Below, piece by piece: positions 26,145 to 34,599 of a stretch of 41,621 bases of DNA. The notes under the pieces were generated by a model that was given only the letters and a program-made list of their open reading frames with translations, was not told the DNA's origin and did not search any database. Location of the stretch: the NCBI GenBank assembly GCA_945901155.1, contig CAMDKO010000014.1:1-41621 (forward strand), given 5' to 3'. Positions within the stretch are counted from its first letter, which is position 1. Every line of letters starts with the position of its first letter. The stretch is from Pedobacter schmidteae (GTDB taxonomy: Bacteria > Bacteroidota > Bacteroidia > Sphingobacteriales > Sphingobacteriaceae). The position numbers and the translations under genes are program-made.

Positions 26145-26969
26145 ATGTTAGGGTCTAAAATAGATTTATTCAAACCGGAATGGCTGGATGTTGTATTCAC
26201 CGGGAGAAATAAAAGCTATGGTGCGTATGAATTAAGGAAAGATAATTCCAAAACCACAAGCCGTGCTATTATTATTGGTTCTATACTTTTTATTTTAGTG
26301 GTTTCATTGCCATTAATTGTAAGGTATATCTCCGGAATATTGCCAGAGGATGATCAGTTAAAGATGACGGAAGTTGTTCTTGCACCTCCTCCACCAATTA
26401 ACAAAGAAGAGCTTCCACCTCCTCCACCTGAACCTCCTAAGCCAAAGATCGATCAGATTAAATTCCCTCCTCCGGTAGTTGTACCAGCAGAAGAAGTTCG
26501 AGATGAAGAGCCACCTACAATTGAAGAATTGAAAGTTGCTGATCCTGGTCAGAAGACTATTGAGGGTGATCCAAATGCAGACATCGTTATCGATGAGCCA
26601 GTTGGCGAAGCTCCAAAAGAAGTTGAAGTTACCGAGGATAATAGTATCAAGGATTTTGCAAGTGTAGAAGTACTTCCAGAGTTTAATGGCGGTATGGCTG
26701 GATGGGGCAAGTATCTTCAGAAAAACTTGAAGTATCCTCCTATGGCTCGTGAAAATAACATTACAGGTCGCGTTATTATGAGTTTTGTTGTTGAAAAAAA
26801 TGGACAACTGACTGATATTAAAGTACTTCGTGGTATTGGCGGTGGATGCGATGAAGAAGCATCTCGTGTATTGAAAAATGCACCAGCCTGGAAACCGGGT
26901 ATTCAAAATGGTCGCCCTGTTAGGGTTGCCTATACAATGCCTATATTCTTCCAGTTGGCAGGACAATAG
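26145..26969 (+). CDS. tonB: Energy transducer TonB
   Basis: This 274-residue protein has the Bacteroidota TonB start (EWLDVVFTGRNKSYGAYELRK), a membrane helix at about 41-60, and a long spacer rich in proline (APPPPINKEELPPPPPEPPKP, about 80-100). A further acidic Pro/Glu region follows, and then the TonB C-terminal domain (about 185-272; LPEFNGGMAGWGKYLQKNLKYPPMARE and GCDEEASRVLKNAPAWKPG). It couples proton flow through ExbB/ExbD to outer-membrane receptors (SusC-like and siderophore). The antisense strand shows a long open frame only because of the proline codons. Confidence 0.95.
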   Translation: MLGSKIDLFKPEWLDVVFTGRNKSYGAYELRKDNSKTTSRAIIIGSILFILVVSLPLIVRYISGILPEDDQLKMTEVVLAPPPPINKEELPPPPPEPPKPKIDQIKFPPPVVVPAEEVRDEEPPTIEELKVADPGQKTIEGDPNADIVIDEPVGEAPKEVEVTEDNSIKDFASVEVLPEFNGGMAGWGKYLQKNLKYPPMARENNITGRVIMSFVVEKNGQLTDIKVLRGIGGGCDEEASRVLKNAPAWKPGIQNGRPVRVAYTMPIFFQLAGQ

Positions 26970-26971
26970 GT

Positions 26972-27196
26972 TTGATGTCATTTTCTGAAATTGAACAGAA
27001 CAAACAGAAATCGCCCGCAAAGCGATTTCTGTTTATTTTAGGGCTGGGGATGTTTTCCCTTTATTTTGTATTAGGAGTCACGATTATCTTTTGGAAAGAT
27101 TTTCCAATTGACCTTTCTTTTGAATACAGACTTGCGTTTGCTATACTCTTGATAGTATATTCATTTATCAGATTTGTGCGTCTACTTCGTTCTTAG
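26972..27196 (+). CDS. Small hypothetical membrane protein of the TonB cluster
   Basis: This 74-residue protein has a charged N-terminus (SFSEIEQNKQKSPAKR) and two hydrophobic segments (about 19-40 and 50-70). It starts two bases after the tonB stop region and precedes the PstS-like gene by 11 bases. The function is unknown; it may be an accessory subunit of the energising complex. I infer co-expression with tonB from the spacing only. Confidence 0.65.
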   Translation: MMSFSEIEQNKQKSPAKRFLFILGLGMFSLYFVLGVTIIFWKDFPIDLSFEYRLAFAILLIVYSFIRFVRLLRS

Positions 27197-27207
27197 TTAT
27201 AGAGGAT

Positions 27208-28107
27208 ATGAAAAGGTTAGGGCTCTTACTTTATTTAGCAATACTAGTATTGCTTGTATCTTGCAAGGGTAAACCTTCTGAGCAGCAAACATATACTAGT
27301 GGTATAGAGCAAATTCTAGTGGATGAAACTTTTGCACCAATAATTGAAGACCAGACTTACCTATTTGAAAGTACGTATTCAGATGCAAATATTGATCTGG
27401 TAATGAAATCTGAAAATGAATTATTAAATTTGTTTTTAAGTGATAGTATCCAGGTTGCGATAGTATCCAGGCTACTAAATGCTCAGGAAACTAGGCATTT
27501 TGAAGCAAAAAATATTAAAATTCGAATTAATCGATTTGCTATTGATGGAATTGCACTAATAACTCACAATTCATCAAATTATGTTAATGTAGATGTTTCG
27601 GATATTATTAAAATCCTCAAAGGTGAAAAGTCATCTTTGAATAGTTTAGTTTTTGATAATGCAAATTCCAGTACAATTAGGTACTTTAAGGAACTTGCAG
27701 GAATAAAAAATCTTCCTCAGGAAGGAATTTATGCTCTGAAATCAAATTCTGATGTTATTAAATATGTAAATGATAACCCAGGATCAATTGGAGTTGTGGG
27801 TGTAAACTGGATGGTTCAACCACCTGTAGAGCTTGAAAAAATTGTTGAAGATTTAAAGATATTGGGTGTTAAGAATAGTAGTGGTAAACCCGGTTCGGAT
27901 GCGTATTATAAGCCAACCCAAAATGACATTGCAATAGGAATGTATCCTCTGACAAGGTCGTTATATGTTATAAATTGTGAAGGTGGCACAGGTTTGGGAA
28001 CAGGTTTTGCTTCCTTTATAGCTGGTGAACGCGGACAAAGAGTTGTGCTAAAATCGGGACTTTTGCCTGATAGTATTCCCTCTCGTGAAATAAATATTGT
28101 AAATTAA
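27208..28107 (+). CDS. PstS-like substrate-binding lipoprotein
   Basis: This 299-residue lipoprotein has a signal peptide ending in the lipobox LVSC (Cys at about 19). The rest has the two-lobe periplasmic-binding-protein layout of the PstS/PBP-like_2 superfamily, with LYVINCEGGTGLGTGFASFIAGERGQRVVLKSGLLP spread over the last 50 residues. There is no pstC, pstA or pstB nearby, so phosphate import is not supported by context. Its place in an exb-tonB operon is inferred to be functional. The ligand is unknown. Confidence 0.82.
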   Translation: MKRLGLLLYLAILVLLVSCKGKPSEQQTYTSGIEQILVDETFAPIIEDQTYLFESTYSDANIDLVMKSENELLNLFLSDSIQVAIVSRLLNAQETRHFEAKNIKIRINRFAIDGIALITHNSSNYVNVDVSDIIKILKGEKSSLNSLVFDNANSSTIRYFKELAGIKNLPQEGIYALKSNSDVIKYVNDNPGSIGVVGVNWMVQPPVELEKIVEDLKILGVKNSSGKPGSDAYYKPTQNDIAIGMYPLTRSLYVINCEGGTGLGTGFASFIAGERGQRVVLKSGLLPDSIPSREINIVN

Positions 28108-28119
28108 ATTATATTGAAA

Positions 28120-29802
28120 ATGATGAAAAAGGCAATTAAGGTAACACTGAGTTTTATATTAATAGGTTCAGCAGTTTTTGCTCAGAGTTTAACAGATGCC
28201 AGAAAAGCTATTGATGCTGAACAGTATCAAAAGGGTAAGGCTTTATTGAACACTTTAACAAGTACACAGCCAACTAATAGCGAAAACTTTTTTTATTTAG
28301 GTAATTTATATCTTACAACATCGCCTATTTATATCAGGCCTGATTATATAGATTCTGCTAAAGCAGCATTTAATAAAGGGATCACTGCAAATGCAGAATT
28401 TCCTTTGAATTATGTTGGATTAGGTGCACTTGAACTTGCAAAAAAGGGGAATCCTGCTGTAAATTTCGATAAGGCAATTTCGCTGACCAAAAAGAAGGAC
28501 CATGTTACTGACTTATATATAGGTAGAGCTTATGTAAATGCTCCTGTACCAAAGATCGCTGAAGGTTTGGTTCATCTTAATAAATCAAAACTACTAAACG
28601 AAAAAGATGCTCAACTATTTTTGGTATTAGGTGATGCTTATCGTTCAGAGATGAAAAATAGTGAAGCTTTCAGCGCGTATAGAACTGCATTTGAACTGGA
28701 TAAAACCTTTTTAAGATCAAAAGTTGAATTAGGTAAGATTAATAAGATGTCAAAAGCATTTCCGGAGGCTATAGAGGAGTTTAATAGTGTAATTGCATTA
28801 GATGCAAGTTATGGTCCTGCATACCGTGAATTGGCCGAGTCTTATTATCAATGGGCATGGACTTCACAAAAAGAATATGGTGGTCGCATTAAGCAAGCAT
28901 TGCAGTATTACGAAAAATATATGGATCTAACTGATCGATCATTAGATTCCCGTTTACGTCATGCTGACTTTTTATACCTGACAAAGGACTTTAAAGCACT
29001 TGAAGCAGAAGCTAATGAAATGGCTAAGTTAGACAAAGTGAACCCAAGGGTATTGCGTTATCTGGCTTATTCTGCCTTTGAGAATGGCAATTTCATGGCA
29101 AGTTTACAGGCTTTAAAGGACTTTATATCAAAGGTTGAACCCACCCGTTTGATCTCTCAAGATTATTTGTATTTGGGTAGAGCTCAAATGAAAGATACGA
29201 GCATGTTTGTAGAAGGGTTGGTAAATATTAACAAGGCAGTAGAACTTGATTCTACGAATGCTGCTGTTATGAGTGAGATTGGTCAGGCATTATACAAGGG
29301 AAAAAAATATGTTGAATCTGCTCAGGCTTATGAAATTGCAGTCAAGAATCCAGAAAGGGCCCTTCTTGATTATTACTATTTAGGAATGTCATATTATTTT
29401 ACTTACGGTGGACAGAAAGCGGCTAGCCTCAATCCTACTAAAGACTTGTTAGTTAAGGCAGATACTGCCTTTAGTTTCCTCGTAAAACGTTCTCCAACTA
29501 CTCAGGCAGGATGGCAATATAGAGGAAGAATTAATCGATTAATGGATGATGAAAATGATGGTCAGGGTTTGGCAGTTCCTTTTTATGAGGCCTATGTTAA
29601 GTTAATTACTGTAGATAAACCAGAACTTGCCGCAAAAAGTAGTGCAGGTTTGATTGAAGCCTATAATTATCTCGGATCTGTAGCAGCTAGAAAAGAATTA
29701 AATAATGTCAAGGCTAAAGAATATTTTGATAAAGTAATTATCCTTGATCCTATAAATGCAACGGCTACCCAGGCTATTGCAGCTATTAATAGCATTAAAT
29801 AG
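28120..29802 (+). CDS. TPR-repeat protein, exported
   Basis: The product is about 560 residues. Start codons ATG at 28120 and 28123 are both preceded by an in-frame TTG at 28114; 28120 is preferred. A signal peptide is present (KKAIKVTLSFILIGSAVFA, then Q). The mature protein is a string of TPR-type helix pairs (for example YFLGNLYL, AFELDKTF, AIEEFNSVIALDASYGPAYRELAES, AVELDSTNAAVMSEIGQALYKGKKYVESA, spread over the length). It ends with a repeat DPINATATQAI. It is the last gene of the TonB cluster and ends before a strong terminator. It likely acts as a periplasmic scaffold; no enzyme motif is seen. Confidence 0.85.
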   Translation: MMKKAIKVTLSFILIGSAVFAQSLTDARKAIDAEQYQKGKALLNTLTSTQPTNSENFFYLGNLYLTTSPIYIRPDYIDSAKAAFNKGITANAEFPLNYVGLGALELAKKGNPAVNFDKAISLTKKKDHVTDLYIGRAYVNAPVPKIAEGLVHLNKSKLLNEKDAQLFLVLGDAYRSEMKNSEAFSAYRTAFELDKTFLRSKVELGKINKMSKAFPEAIEEFNSVIALDASYGPAYRELAESYYQWAWTSQKEYGGRIKQALQYYEKYMDLTDRSLDSRLRHADFLYLTKDFKALEAEANEMAKLDKVNPRVLRYLAYSAFENGNFMASLQALKDFISKVEPTRLISQDYLYLGRAQMKDTSMFVEGLVNINKAVELDSTNAAVMSEIGQALYKGKKYVESAQAYEIAVKNPERALLDYYYLGMSYYFTYGGQKAASLNPTKDLLVKADTAFSFLVKRSPTTQAGWQYRGRINRLMDDENDGQGLAVPFYEAYVKLITVDKPELAAKSSAGLIEAYNYLGSVAARKELNNVKAKEYFDKVIILDPINATATQAIAAINSIK

Positions 29803-29821
29803 AAAAAAAAATATTTATGTA

Positions 29822-29860
29822 AAAAGAAGCCCCTGAACATTGTTTAGGGGCTTCTTTTGT
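29822..29860 (+). terminator. Strong Rho-independent terminator of the TonB cluster
   Basis: AAAAGAAGCCCCT (29822-29834) pairs perfectly with AGGGGCTTCTTTT (29846-29858) over 13 base pairs with an 11-base loop. The loop contains the TTG that also serves the nuo promoter. The last four pairs provide the U-rich tail on the plus strand. Confidence 0.9.
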
Positions 29861-29869
29861 TTATATTTG
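29840..29869 (+). promoter_or_regulatory. Promoter of the nuo operon
   Basis: TTG at 29840-29842 and TATATTTG at 29862-29869 are separated by exactly 19 bases, with a perfect -7 box. Transcription would start near 29876, giving an 11-base leader before the nuoA ATG. The -33 box lies in the loop of the preceding terminator. Confidence 0.65.
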
Positions 29870-29886
29870 CATCGTAATATTAAAAA

Positions 29887-30258
29887 ATGGAAGCACAGAG
29901 TACATCACTGAATTATCTGCCAATTATATTTCAAATTATTGTGGCCTTGGGGTTTGTAGTTCTTACTATGACTATTACTCATTTAGTTGGCCCAAAACGC
30001 AAAACATCTGATAAGTTGGTTGCATTCGAATCTGGAATTAAATCAGTAGGTAACGCTCGGCAACCATTTTCAATTAAATATTTTTTAGTCGCAATATTAT
30101 TCGTTCTTTTTGATATAGAGGTAATTTTCATGTATCCATGGGCTGTTAATTTCAGAGAATTTGGAGTAAATGGCCTGATTGAGATGTTTATATTTATGGG
30201 AACTCTTCTGCTTGGATTCGTGTATATCATAAAAAAGAAGGCGCTAGATTGGGAGTAA
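29887..30258 (+). CDS. nuoA: NADH-quinone oxidoreductase subunit A
   Basis: This 123-residue membrane subunit of complex I has three helices. The conserved loop is FESGIKSVGNARQPFSIKYFLVAILFVLFDIEVIFMYPWA, here spread over residues about 46-86, with the Glu and Asp used near the quinone channel. It is the first gene of the operon, 11 bases from the predicted transcription start. Confidence 0.95.
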   Translation: MEAQSTSLNYLPIIFQIIVALGFVVLTMTITHLVGPKRKTSDKLVAFESGIKSVGNARQPFSIKYFLVAILFVLFDIEVIFMYPWAVNFREFGVNGLIEMFIFMGTLLLGFVYIIKKKALDWE

Positions 30259-30311
30259 CATTTAGACTGGTTCTAAATAATGGTTTAAACAATTGAAAAC
30301 ATTAAATTTCT

Positions 30312-30358
30312 TAAATTTGGGCTCATTTTAGACTTGTCTGAATTGAGCTTTTTCTTTT
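30312..30358 (+). promoter_or_regulatory. Terminator-like hairpin and -7 box between nuoA and nuoB
   Basis: TAAATTTG at 30312-30319 is a perfect -7 box, with a TTG 16 bases upstream. Directly after it, GCTCA...AGAC and GTCT...TGAGC fold into a long, mostly paired hairpin (30321-30348) followed by TTTTTCTTTT. This has the shape of an intrinsic terminator inside the operon. It could act as an attenuator, or reset transcription for nuoB. Confidence 0.42.
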
Positions 30359-30366
30359 GAAAAATT

Positions 30367-30909
30367 ATGAGTGAAGTAAAAATAGTTGAAGCACCTCCGG
30401 GTATTGAGGGATCGGGTTTCTTTGCAACATCAATGGATAAGGTGGTTGGGCTTGCGAGGTCACACTCCTTGTGGCCATTGCCATTTGCAACTTCTTGTTG
30501 TGGTATTGAGTTCATGGCTACCATGGGTTCACACTATGATTTTGCTCGTTTTGGATCAGAAAGGCCAAGTTTTTCACCACGCCAGGCAGATCTACTGATG
30601 GTGATGGGTACTATAGCCAAGAAAATGGGACCTGTTTTAAAGCAGGTTTATCTTCAGATGGCAGAGCCGCGTTGGGTAATAGCTGTAGGTGCATGTGCAA
30701 GTAGTGGTGGTATATTTGATACCTATTCTGTTATGCAGGGTATTGATGAAATCATTCCGGTTGATGTTTATGTACCGGGTTGCCCTCCAAGACCTGAGGC
30801 GATCATTGATGGCTTCAATAAGATACAGGAACTGGTCAAGAATGAATCCCTTCGCAGGAGAGAATCAATAGAATATAAAGAATTATTAGGCAGATACGGA
30901 ATCCAGTAA
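30367..30909 (+). CDS. nuoB: NADH-quinone oxidoreductase subunit B
   Basis: This 180-residue subunit ligates cluster N2, the last Fe-S centre before quinone. The ligands are C44 and C45 in TSCCGIEF, C110 in VGACASSGG and C139 in VPGCPPRPE. It docks to NuoD at the quinone pocket. The stop and the nuoC start share a base (TAATG). Confidence 0.97.
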   Translation: MSEVKIVEAPPGIEGSGFFATSMDKVVGLARSHSLWPLPFATSCCGIEFMATMGSHYDFARFGSERPSFSPRQADLLMVMGTIAKKMGPVLKQVYLQMAEPRWVIAVGACASSGGIFDTYSVMQGIDEIIPVDVYVPGCPPRPEAIIDGFNKIQELVKNESLRRRESIEYKELLGRYGIQ

Positions 30910-31412
30910 TGGGCAAAATAAGTAACCAGCAAGTAATACAAAGTTTAACTTTAAAGTTCGGAGATAGAATTTCCGTTCCTAATGAGCCTTTTGGTTTATT
31001 GACACTTGAAACTTCGGTTGATCATATCAGCGAAGTTTTACGATTTCTTAAAGAGGATAAAGAACTTAAATTTAATTACCTGACCGATATTACGGGAATT
31101 CATTTTCCGGAGCAGAAACTTTCTATAGGTGTAATTTATCACCTTCATAGCCTTTCAAATAATGTTCGTGTCAGAATAAAGGTTTTTTTGGATGGGAGTA
31201 CTCCAAATATTCCAACTGCAACTACACTATGGGAAGGCGCAAACTGGATGGAACGCGAGACTTTCGATTTTTTTGGGATCATTTTCGACGGGCACCCTAA
31301 TCTGATAAGAATATTAAATGTTGACGATATGACTGTTTTTCCGATGCGAAGAGAGCATCCGCTTGAAGACCCAAATCGTGTTGATAAAAAGGATTATTTC
31401 TTCGGAAGATGA
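30909..31412 (+). CDS. nuoC: NADH-quinone oxidoreductase subunit C
   Basis: This 167-residue subunit is separate from NuoD, unlike the fused NuoCD of enterobacteria. The signature ERETFDFFGIIFDGHPNLIRILNVDD and the C-terminal MRREHPLEDPNRVDKKDYFFGR are clear. It supports NuoD in the peripheral arm. It overlaps nuoB by one base and nuoD by four. Confidence 0.95.
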   Translation: MGKISNQQVIQSLTLKFGDRISVPNEPFGLLTLETSVDHISEVLRFLKEDKELKFNYLTDITGIHFPEQKLSIGVIYHLHSLSNNVRVRIKVFLDGSTPNIPTATTLWEGANWMERETFDFFGIIFDGHPNLIRILNVDDMTVFPMRREHPLEDPNRVDKKDYFFGR

Positions 31413-32620
31413 CGAATCACCCCATATTTACAGATAACGACCCTCAAAAAGAAACGATCACGTTAAACCTTGGTCCTACACATCCGGCAACGCATGGTGT
31501 TTTCCAGAATATTTTGGAAATGGACGGTGAAAGAATCGTAAGTGGTGTTTCAACGATCGGTTATATACATCGTGCATTTGAAAAAATTGCAGAACACCGC
31601 CCCTTTTATCAAATAACCCCGTTAACAGATAGAATGAACTATTGTTCATCCCCTATTAATAATATGGGTTGGCATATGACTGTTGAAAAGCTACTTGGTA
31701 TTGAAACTCCCAAAAGAGTTGATTATCTAAGAGTAATCGTCATGGAGCTTGCCCGCATTTCAGATCACTTGATCTGTAATGGAATTTTAGGGGTAGATAC
31801 AGGAGCATTTACCGGCTTTCTTTACTTAATGGAAGAAAGAGAACATATTTACGAGATCTATGAGGAAATATGTGGTGCTCGTTTAACCACTAATATTGGT
31901 CGTATAGGGGGCTTTGAACGCGATTTTAATGATATAGCCTTTGCGAAAATCAAAAACTTTTTAGTAAAATTTCCTCCAATACTCAAAGAGTTTGAGGTGT
32001 TATTTAATCGTAACCGAATCTTTATTGAGCGTACCTCAGGTGTTGCTCCTGTTGATCCTGAAACAGCACTTAATTATAGCTGGAGTGGACCTATTTTACG
32101 CGCCACCGGGGTAGATTACGATGTTCGTGTTAATGAACCTTATTCGTCTTATCAGGATTTTGATTTTGATATCCCGGTTGGAACAAGTGGTGATGTTTAT
32201 GATCGATACATTGTTCGTAACGAGGAAATGTGGCAGAGCTTAAGAATCATTGAACAAGCACTTCAAAAGATTGAGAAAGAACCAAAAGGAGTTTTCCATG
32301 CTAATGTTCCTGAGTTTTACCTTCCTCCAAAAGAAGAAGTTTATAATAATATGGAAGCATTAATCTACCATTTCAAAATTGTAATGGGTGAGATTGATAC
32401 TCCTAAAACTGAAGTTTATCATGCCGTTGAAGGTGGAAATGGGGAACTAGGTTTTTATCTGGTGAACGATGGAGGTAGATCGCCTTATCGTTTGCACTTC
32501 AGAAGACCAAGTTTCATTAATTACCAAATGTATGCACCAATGAGTGCAGGCATGTTATTATCTGATGCCATTATCAATATGAGTAGCTTAAACGTAATTG
32601 CAGGAGAATTAGATGCTTAG
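31409..32620 (+). CDS. nuoD: NADH-quinone oxidoreductase subunit D
   Basis: This 403-residue subunit forms much of the quinone-binding pocket and descends from the hydrogenase large subunit. Signatures are LNLGPTHPATHGVFQNIL near the N-terminus, which contains the quinone-site His, DRMNYCSSPINN and the C-terminal DAIINMSSLNVIAGELDA. It overlaps both neighbours (4 bases with nuoC, 8 with nuoE). Confidence 0.97.
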   Translation: MTNHPIFTDNDPQKETITLNLGPTHPATHGVFQNILEMDGERIVSGVSTIGYIHRAFEKIAEHRPFYQITPLTDRMNYCSSPINNMGWHMTVEKLLGIETPKRVDYLRVIVMELARISDHLICNGILGVDTGAFTGFLYLMEEREHIYEIYEEICGARLTTNIGRIGGFERDFNDIAFAKIKNFLVKFPPILKEFEVLFNRNRIFIERTSGVAPVDPETALNYSWSGPILRATGVDYDVRVNEPYSSYQDFDFDIPVGTSGDVYDRYIVRNEEMWQSLRIIEQALQKIEKEPKGVFHANVPEFYLPPKEEVYNNMEALIYHFKIVMGEIDTPKTEVYHAVEGGNGELGFYLVNDGGRSPYRLHFRRPSFINYQMYAPMSAGMLLSDAIINMSSLNVIAGELDA

Positions 32621-33128
32621 TGTAACTGAACAAAAAGAAATTGAATTTTCAGCAGACTTGATTAGCAAGTTTGAAGAGATTGTAACGCGCTATCCTGAAG
32701 GAAAGCAAAAATCAGCCTTATTGCCCATATTACATCTTGTACAAGCTGAATATGGCTGGATTAGTCTTGAAGCAATGGATAAAATTGCTGCTTTTCTTCA
32801 AATCCAAGCAATTGAGGTGTATGAAGTAGCAACATTTTATACCATGTTCTTTATGCGTCCTCAGGGAAAATTTGTACTTGAGGTATGCCGTACAGGTCCA
32901 TGTTGCCTTGTAGGTGCAGAAAAGATCATGCATCATATTGAAAAGACATTGGGTGTGAAAGAAGGCGAAGTTACAGCAGATGGTAATTTTAGTTGGAGAG
33001 GTGTAGAATGTTTAGCAGCCTGCGGTATGGCTCCTGTATTACAGATTGGACCTGAATACACTTTTTATGAGCATCTAACAGAAGAGAGTGTTGATAAATT
33101 GATAGAAAATTTAAAAAATAAAATATAA
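32613..33128 (+). CDS. nuoE: NADH-quinone oxidoreductase subunit E
   Basis: This 171-residue thioredoxin-fold subunit binds the 2Fe-2S cluster N1a. Ligands are C92 and C97 in VCRTGPC and C133 and C137 in VECLAACG. It pairs with NuoF in the dehydrogenase head. A heptamer-repeat spacer of 80 bases separates it from nuoF, while its start overlaps nuoD. Confidence 0.96.
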   Translation: MLSVTEQKEIEFSADLISKFEEIVTRYPEGKQKSALLPILHLVQAEYGWISLEAMDKIAAFLQIQAIEVYEVATFYTMFFMRPQGKFVLEVCRTGPCCLVGAEKIMHHIEKTLGVKEGEVTADGNFSWRGVECLAACGMAPVLQIGPEYTFYEHLTEESVDKLIENLKNKI

Positions 33129-33201
33129 GATAGGTATTTGGAGGCTAGTTGAGGTTTTTTAATTAAAAATCTCACATCTCACATCTCCTATCTCACATCT
33201 A
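33128..33201. repeat. Heptamer-repeat element in the nuoE-nuoF spacer
   Basis: Five units of the type ACATCTC/CTATCTC run without gaps from 33167 to 33201 and end exactly 7 bases before the nuoF ATG. AGATAGG (33128-33134) on the left side can pair with CCTATCT (33187-33193) in the array. The unit, unit number and distance to the next ATG are the same as in the sdhA-sdhB spacer. Confidence 0.75.
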
Positions 33202-33208
33202 AAAGAGA

Positions 33209-34579
33209 ATGGCTCGCAAGTTATTATTAGGCAATATTAATGTACCAGGAATACATACTTTCGATGTTTATCGTCAGCATGGAGGATACCGTGCAGTTGA
33301 AAAAGCGTTGAAGACCATGACACCGGATGCTGTGGTTGAAGAGGTTAAAACATCTGGTTTGCGCGGACGTGGAGGTGCAGGTTTTCCTACCGGTATGAAG
33401 TGGAGTTTTTTGGCAAAGCCTGAAGGCAGAGAGCGATATCTGGTTTGTAATGCAGATGAATCTGAGCCAGGTACATTTAAAGATCGTTATCTAATGACTC
33501 ATATTCCTCATCTTTTAGTTGAGGGAATGATCGTTTCAAGTTTTGCTCTTGGCGCAAAAACATCTTATATCTATGTTCGTGGCGAAATGATGCCTCAGAT
33601 CAGGATATTGGAGCGAGCAATTGCTGAAGCTAAAAATGCCGGATTTTTGGGCAAAAATATACTTGGATCAGGATATGATCTTGAATTATATGTACAGCCG
33701 GGTGGTGGAGCCTATATTTGTGGAGAAGAAACTGCATTAATTGAATCGCTGGAAGGTAAACGTGGAAACCCACGGATCAAACCCCCTTTTCCGGCAATTT
33801 CAGGAGTATGGGCATGCCCTACTGTTGTAAATAATGTTGAAACTATTGCAGCTGTTGTTCCAATCATTAATGATGGGGGCGAAGAATATGCTAAAGTAGG
33901 TAACGGTAGAAGTACGGGTACAAAATTAATTTCGGCTTCGGGCAATCTCAATAAACCAGGTGTGTATGAAATAGAACTTGGTCTTCCTGTTGAGGAGTTT
34001 ATCTATTCTGAAGAATATTGTGGTGGTATAGCCAATGGAAAAAGATTGAAGGCAGTAGTGGCAGGCGGTTCCTCTGTTCCAATTTTGCCAGCTAACTTGA
34101 TCCTGAAAACAATCAATGGCCAGCCCCGTTTAATGAGTTATGAATCACTTTCAGATGGTGGTTTTCAAACGGGTTCAATGCTTGGATCAGGTGGATTTAT
34201 AGCGTTTGACGAAGATCAGTGCATAGTTAGAAATACATGGAATTTTGCCCGTTTTTACCATCATGAAAGCTGCGGACAATGTTCGCCTTGCCGTGAGGGT
34301 ACAGGATGGATGGAGAAAGTGCTTCATAATTTAGAAAATGGGCATGGTAAAATGAGTGATATCGACCTGTTGGTTGATGTTTCGAAGAAAATTGAAGGCA
34401 ATACAATTTGTCCTTTGGGAGACGCTGCTGCTTGGCCTGTTGCCAGTGCGATTCGTCATTTCAGAGATGAATTTGAATGGCATATTACTAATTCAAAAAC
34501 AGCAATGGAGCAAAATTATGGTTTGGCAAATTACGCTGATCCATTGCCAAAACTGGAAGAGGTAACAAGTCAAAATTAA
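33209..34579 (+). CDS. nuoF: NADH-quinone oxidoreductase subunit F
   Basis: This 456-residue flavoprotein oxidises NADH. It has the NADH/FMN site GLRGRGGAGFPTGMKWSF (about 50-67), the second FMN region NADESEPGTFKDR, and the N3 4Fe-4S cluster in ESCGQCSPCREGTGW plus the distal Cys in TICPLGDAA. The last codons (SQN, stop) coincide with the first unit of the AAAATTA array. The start is set by ATG at 33209, 7 bases from the xxATCTC array. Confidence 0.97.
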   Translation: MARKLLLGNINVPGIHTFDVYRQHGGYRAVEKALKTMTPDAVVEEVKTSGLRGRGGAGFPTGMKWSFLAKPEGRERYLVCNADESEPGTFKDRYLMTHIPHLLVEGMIVSSFALGAKTSYIYVRGEMMPQIRILERAIAEAKNAGFLGKNILGSGYDLELYVQPGGGAYICGEETALIESLEGKRGNPRIKPPFPAISGVWACPTVVNNVETIAAVVPIINDGGEEYAKVGNGRSTGTKLISASGNLNKPGVYEIELGLPVEEFIYSEEYCGGIANGKRLKAVVAGGSSVPILPANLILKTINGQPRLMSYESLSDGGFQTGSMLGSGGFIAFDEDQCIVRNTWNFARFYHHESCGQCSPCREGTGWMEKVLHNLENGHGKMSDIDLLVDVSKKIEGNTICPLGDAAAWPVASAIRHFRDEFEWHITNSKTAMEQNYGLANYADPLPKLEEVTSQN

Positions 34580-34599
34580 AAATTAAAAATTAAAAATTT
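34572..34599. repeat. Left heptamer array flanking the inserted four-helix-bundle gene
   Basis: Three perfect AAAATTA units and one AAAATTT run from 34572 to 34599. They begin in the penultimate codons of nuoF and include its stop codon, and the array ends at the TTG start of the next gene. The sequence is roughly complementary to the right array at 34958-34999. Confidence 0.8.

Noticed and set aside
26358-27020. A 220-codon minus-strand frame antisense to tonB
   Set aside because: It arises from the proline- and glutamate-rich codons of TonB and is rich in Trp, Arg and Asn without any domain.
27208-28107. Phosphate ABC transporter operon
   Set aside because: Only a PstS-like binding protein is present. 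No permease or ATPase genes are nearby.
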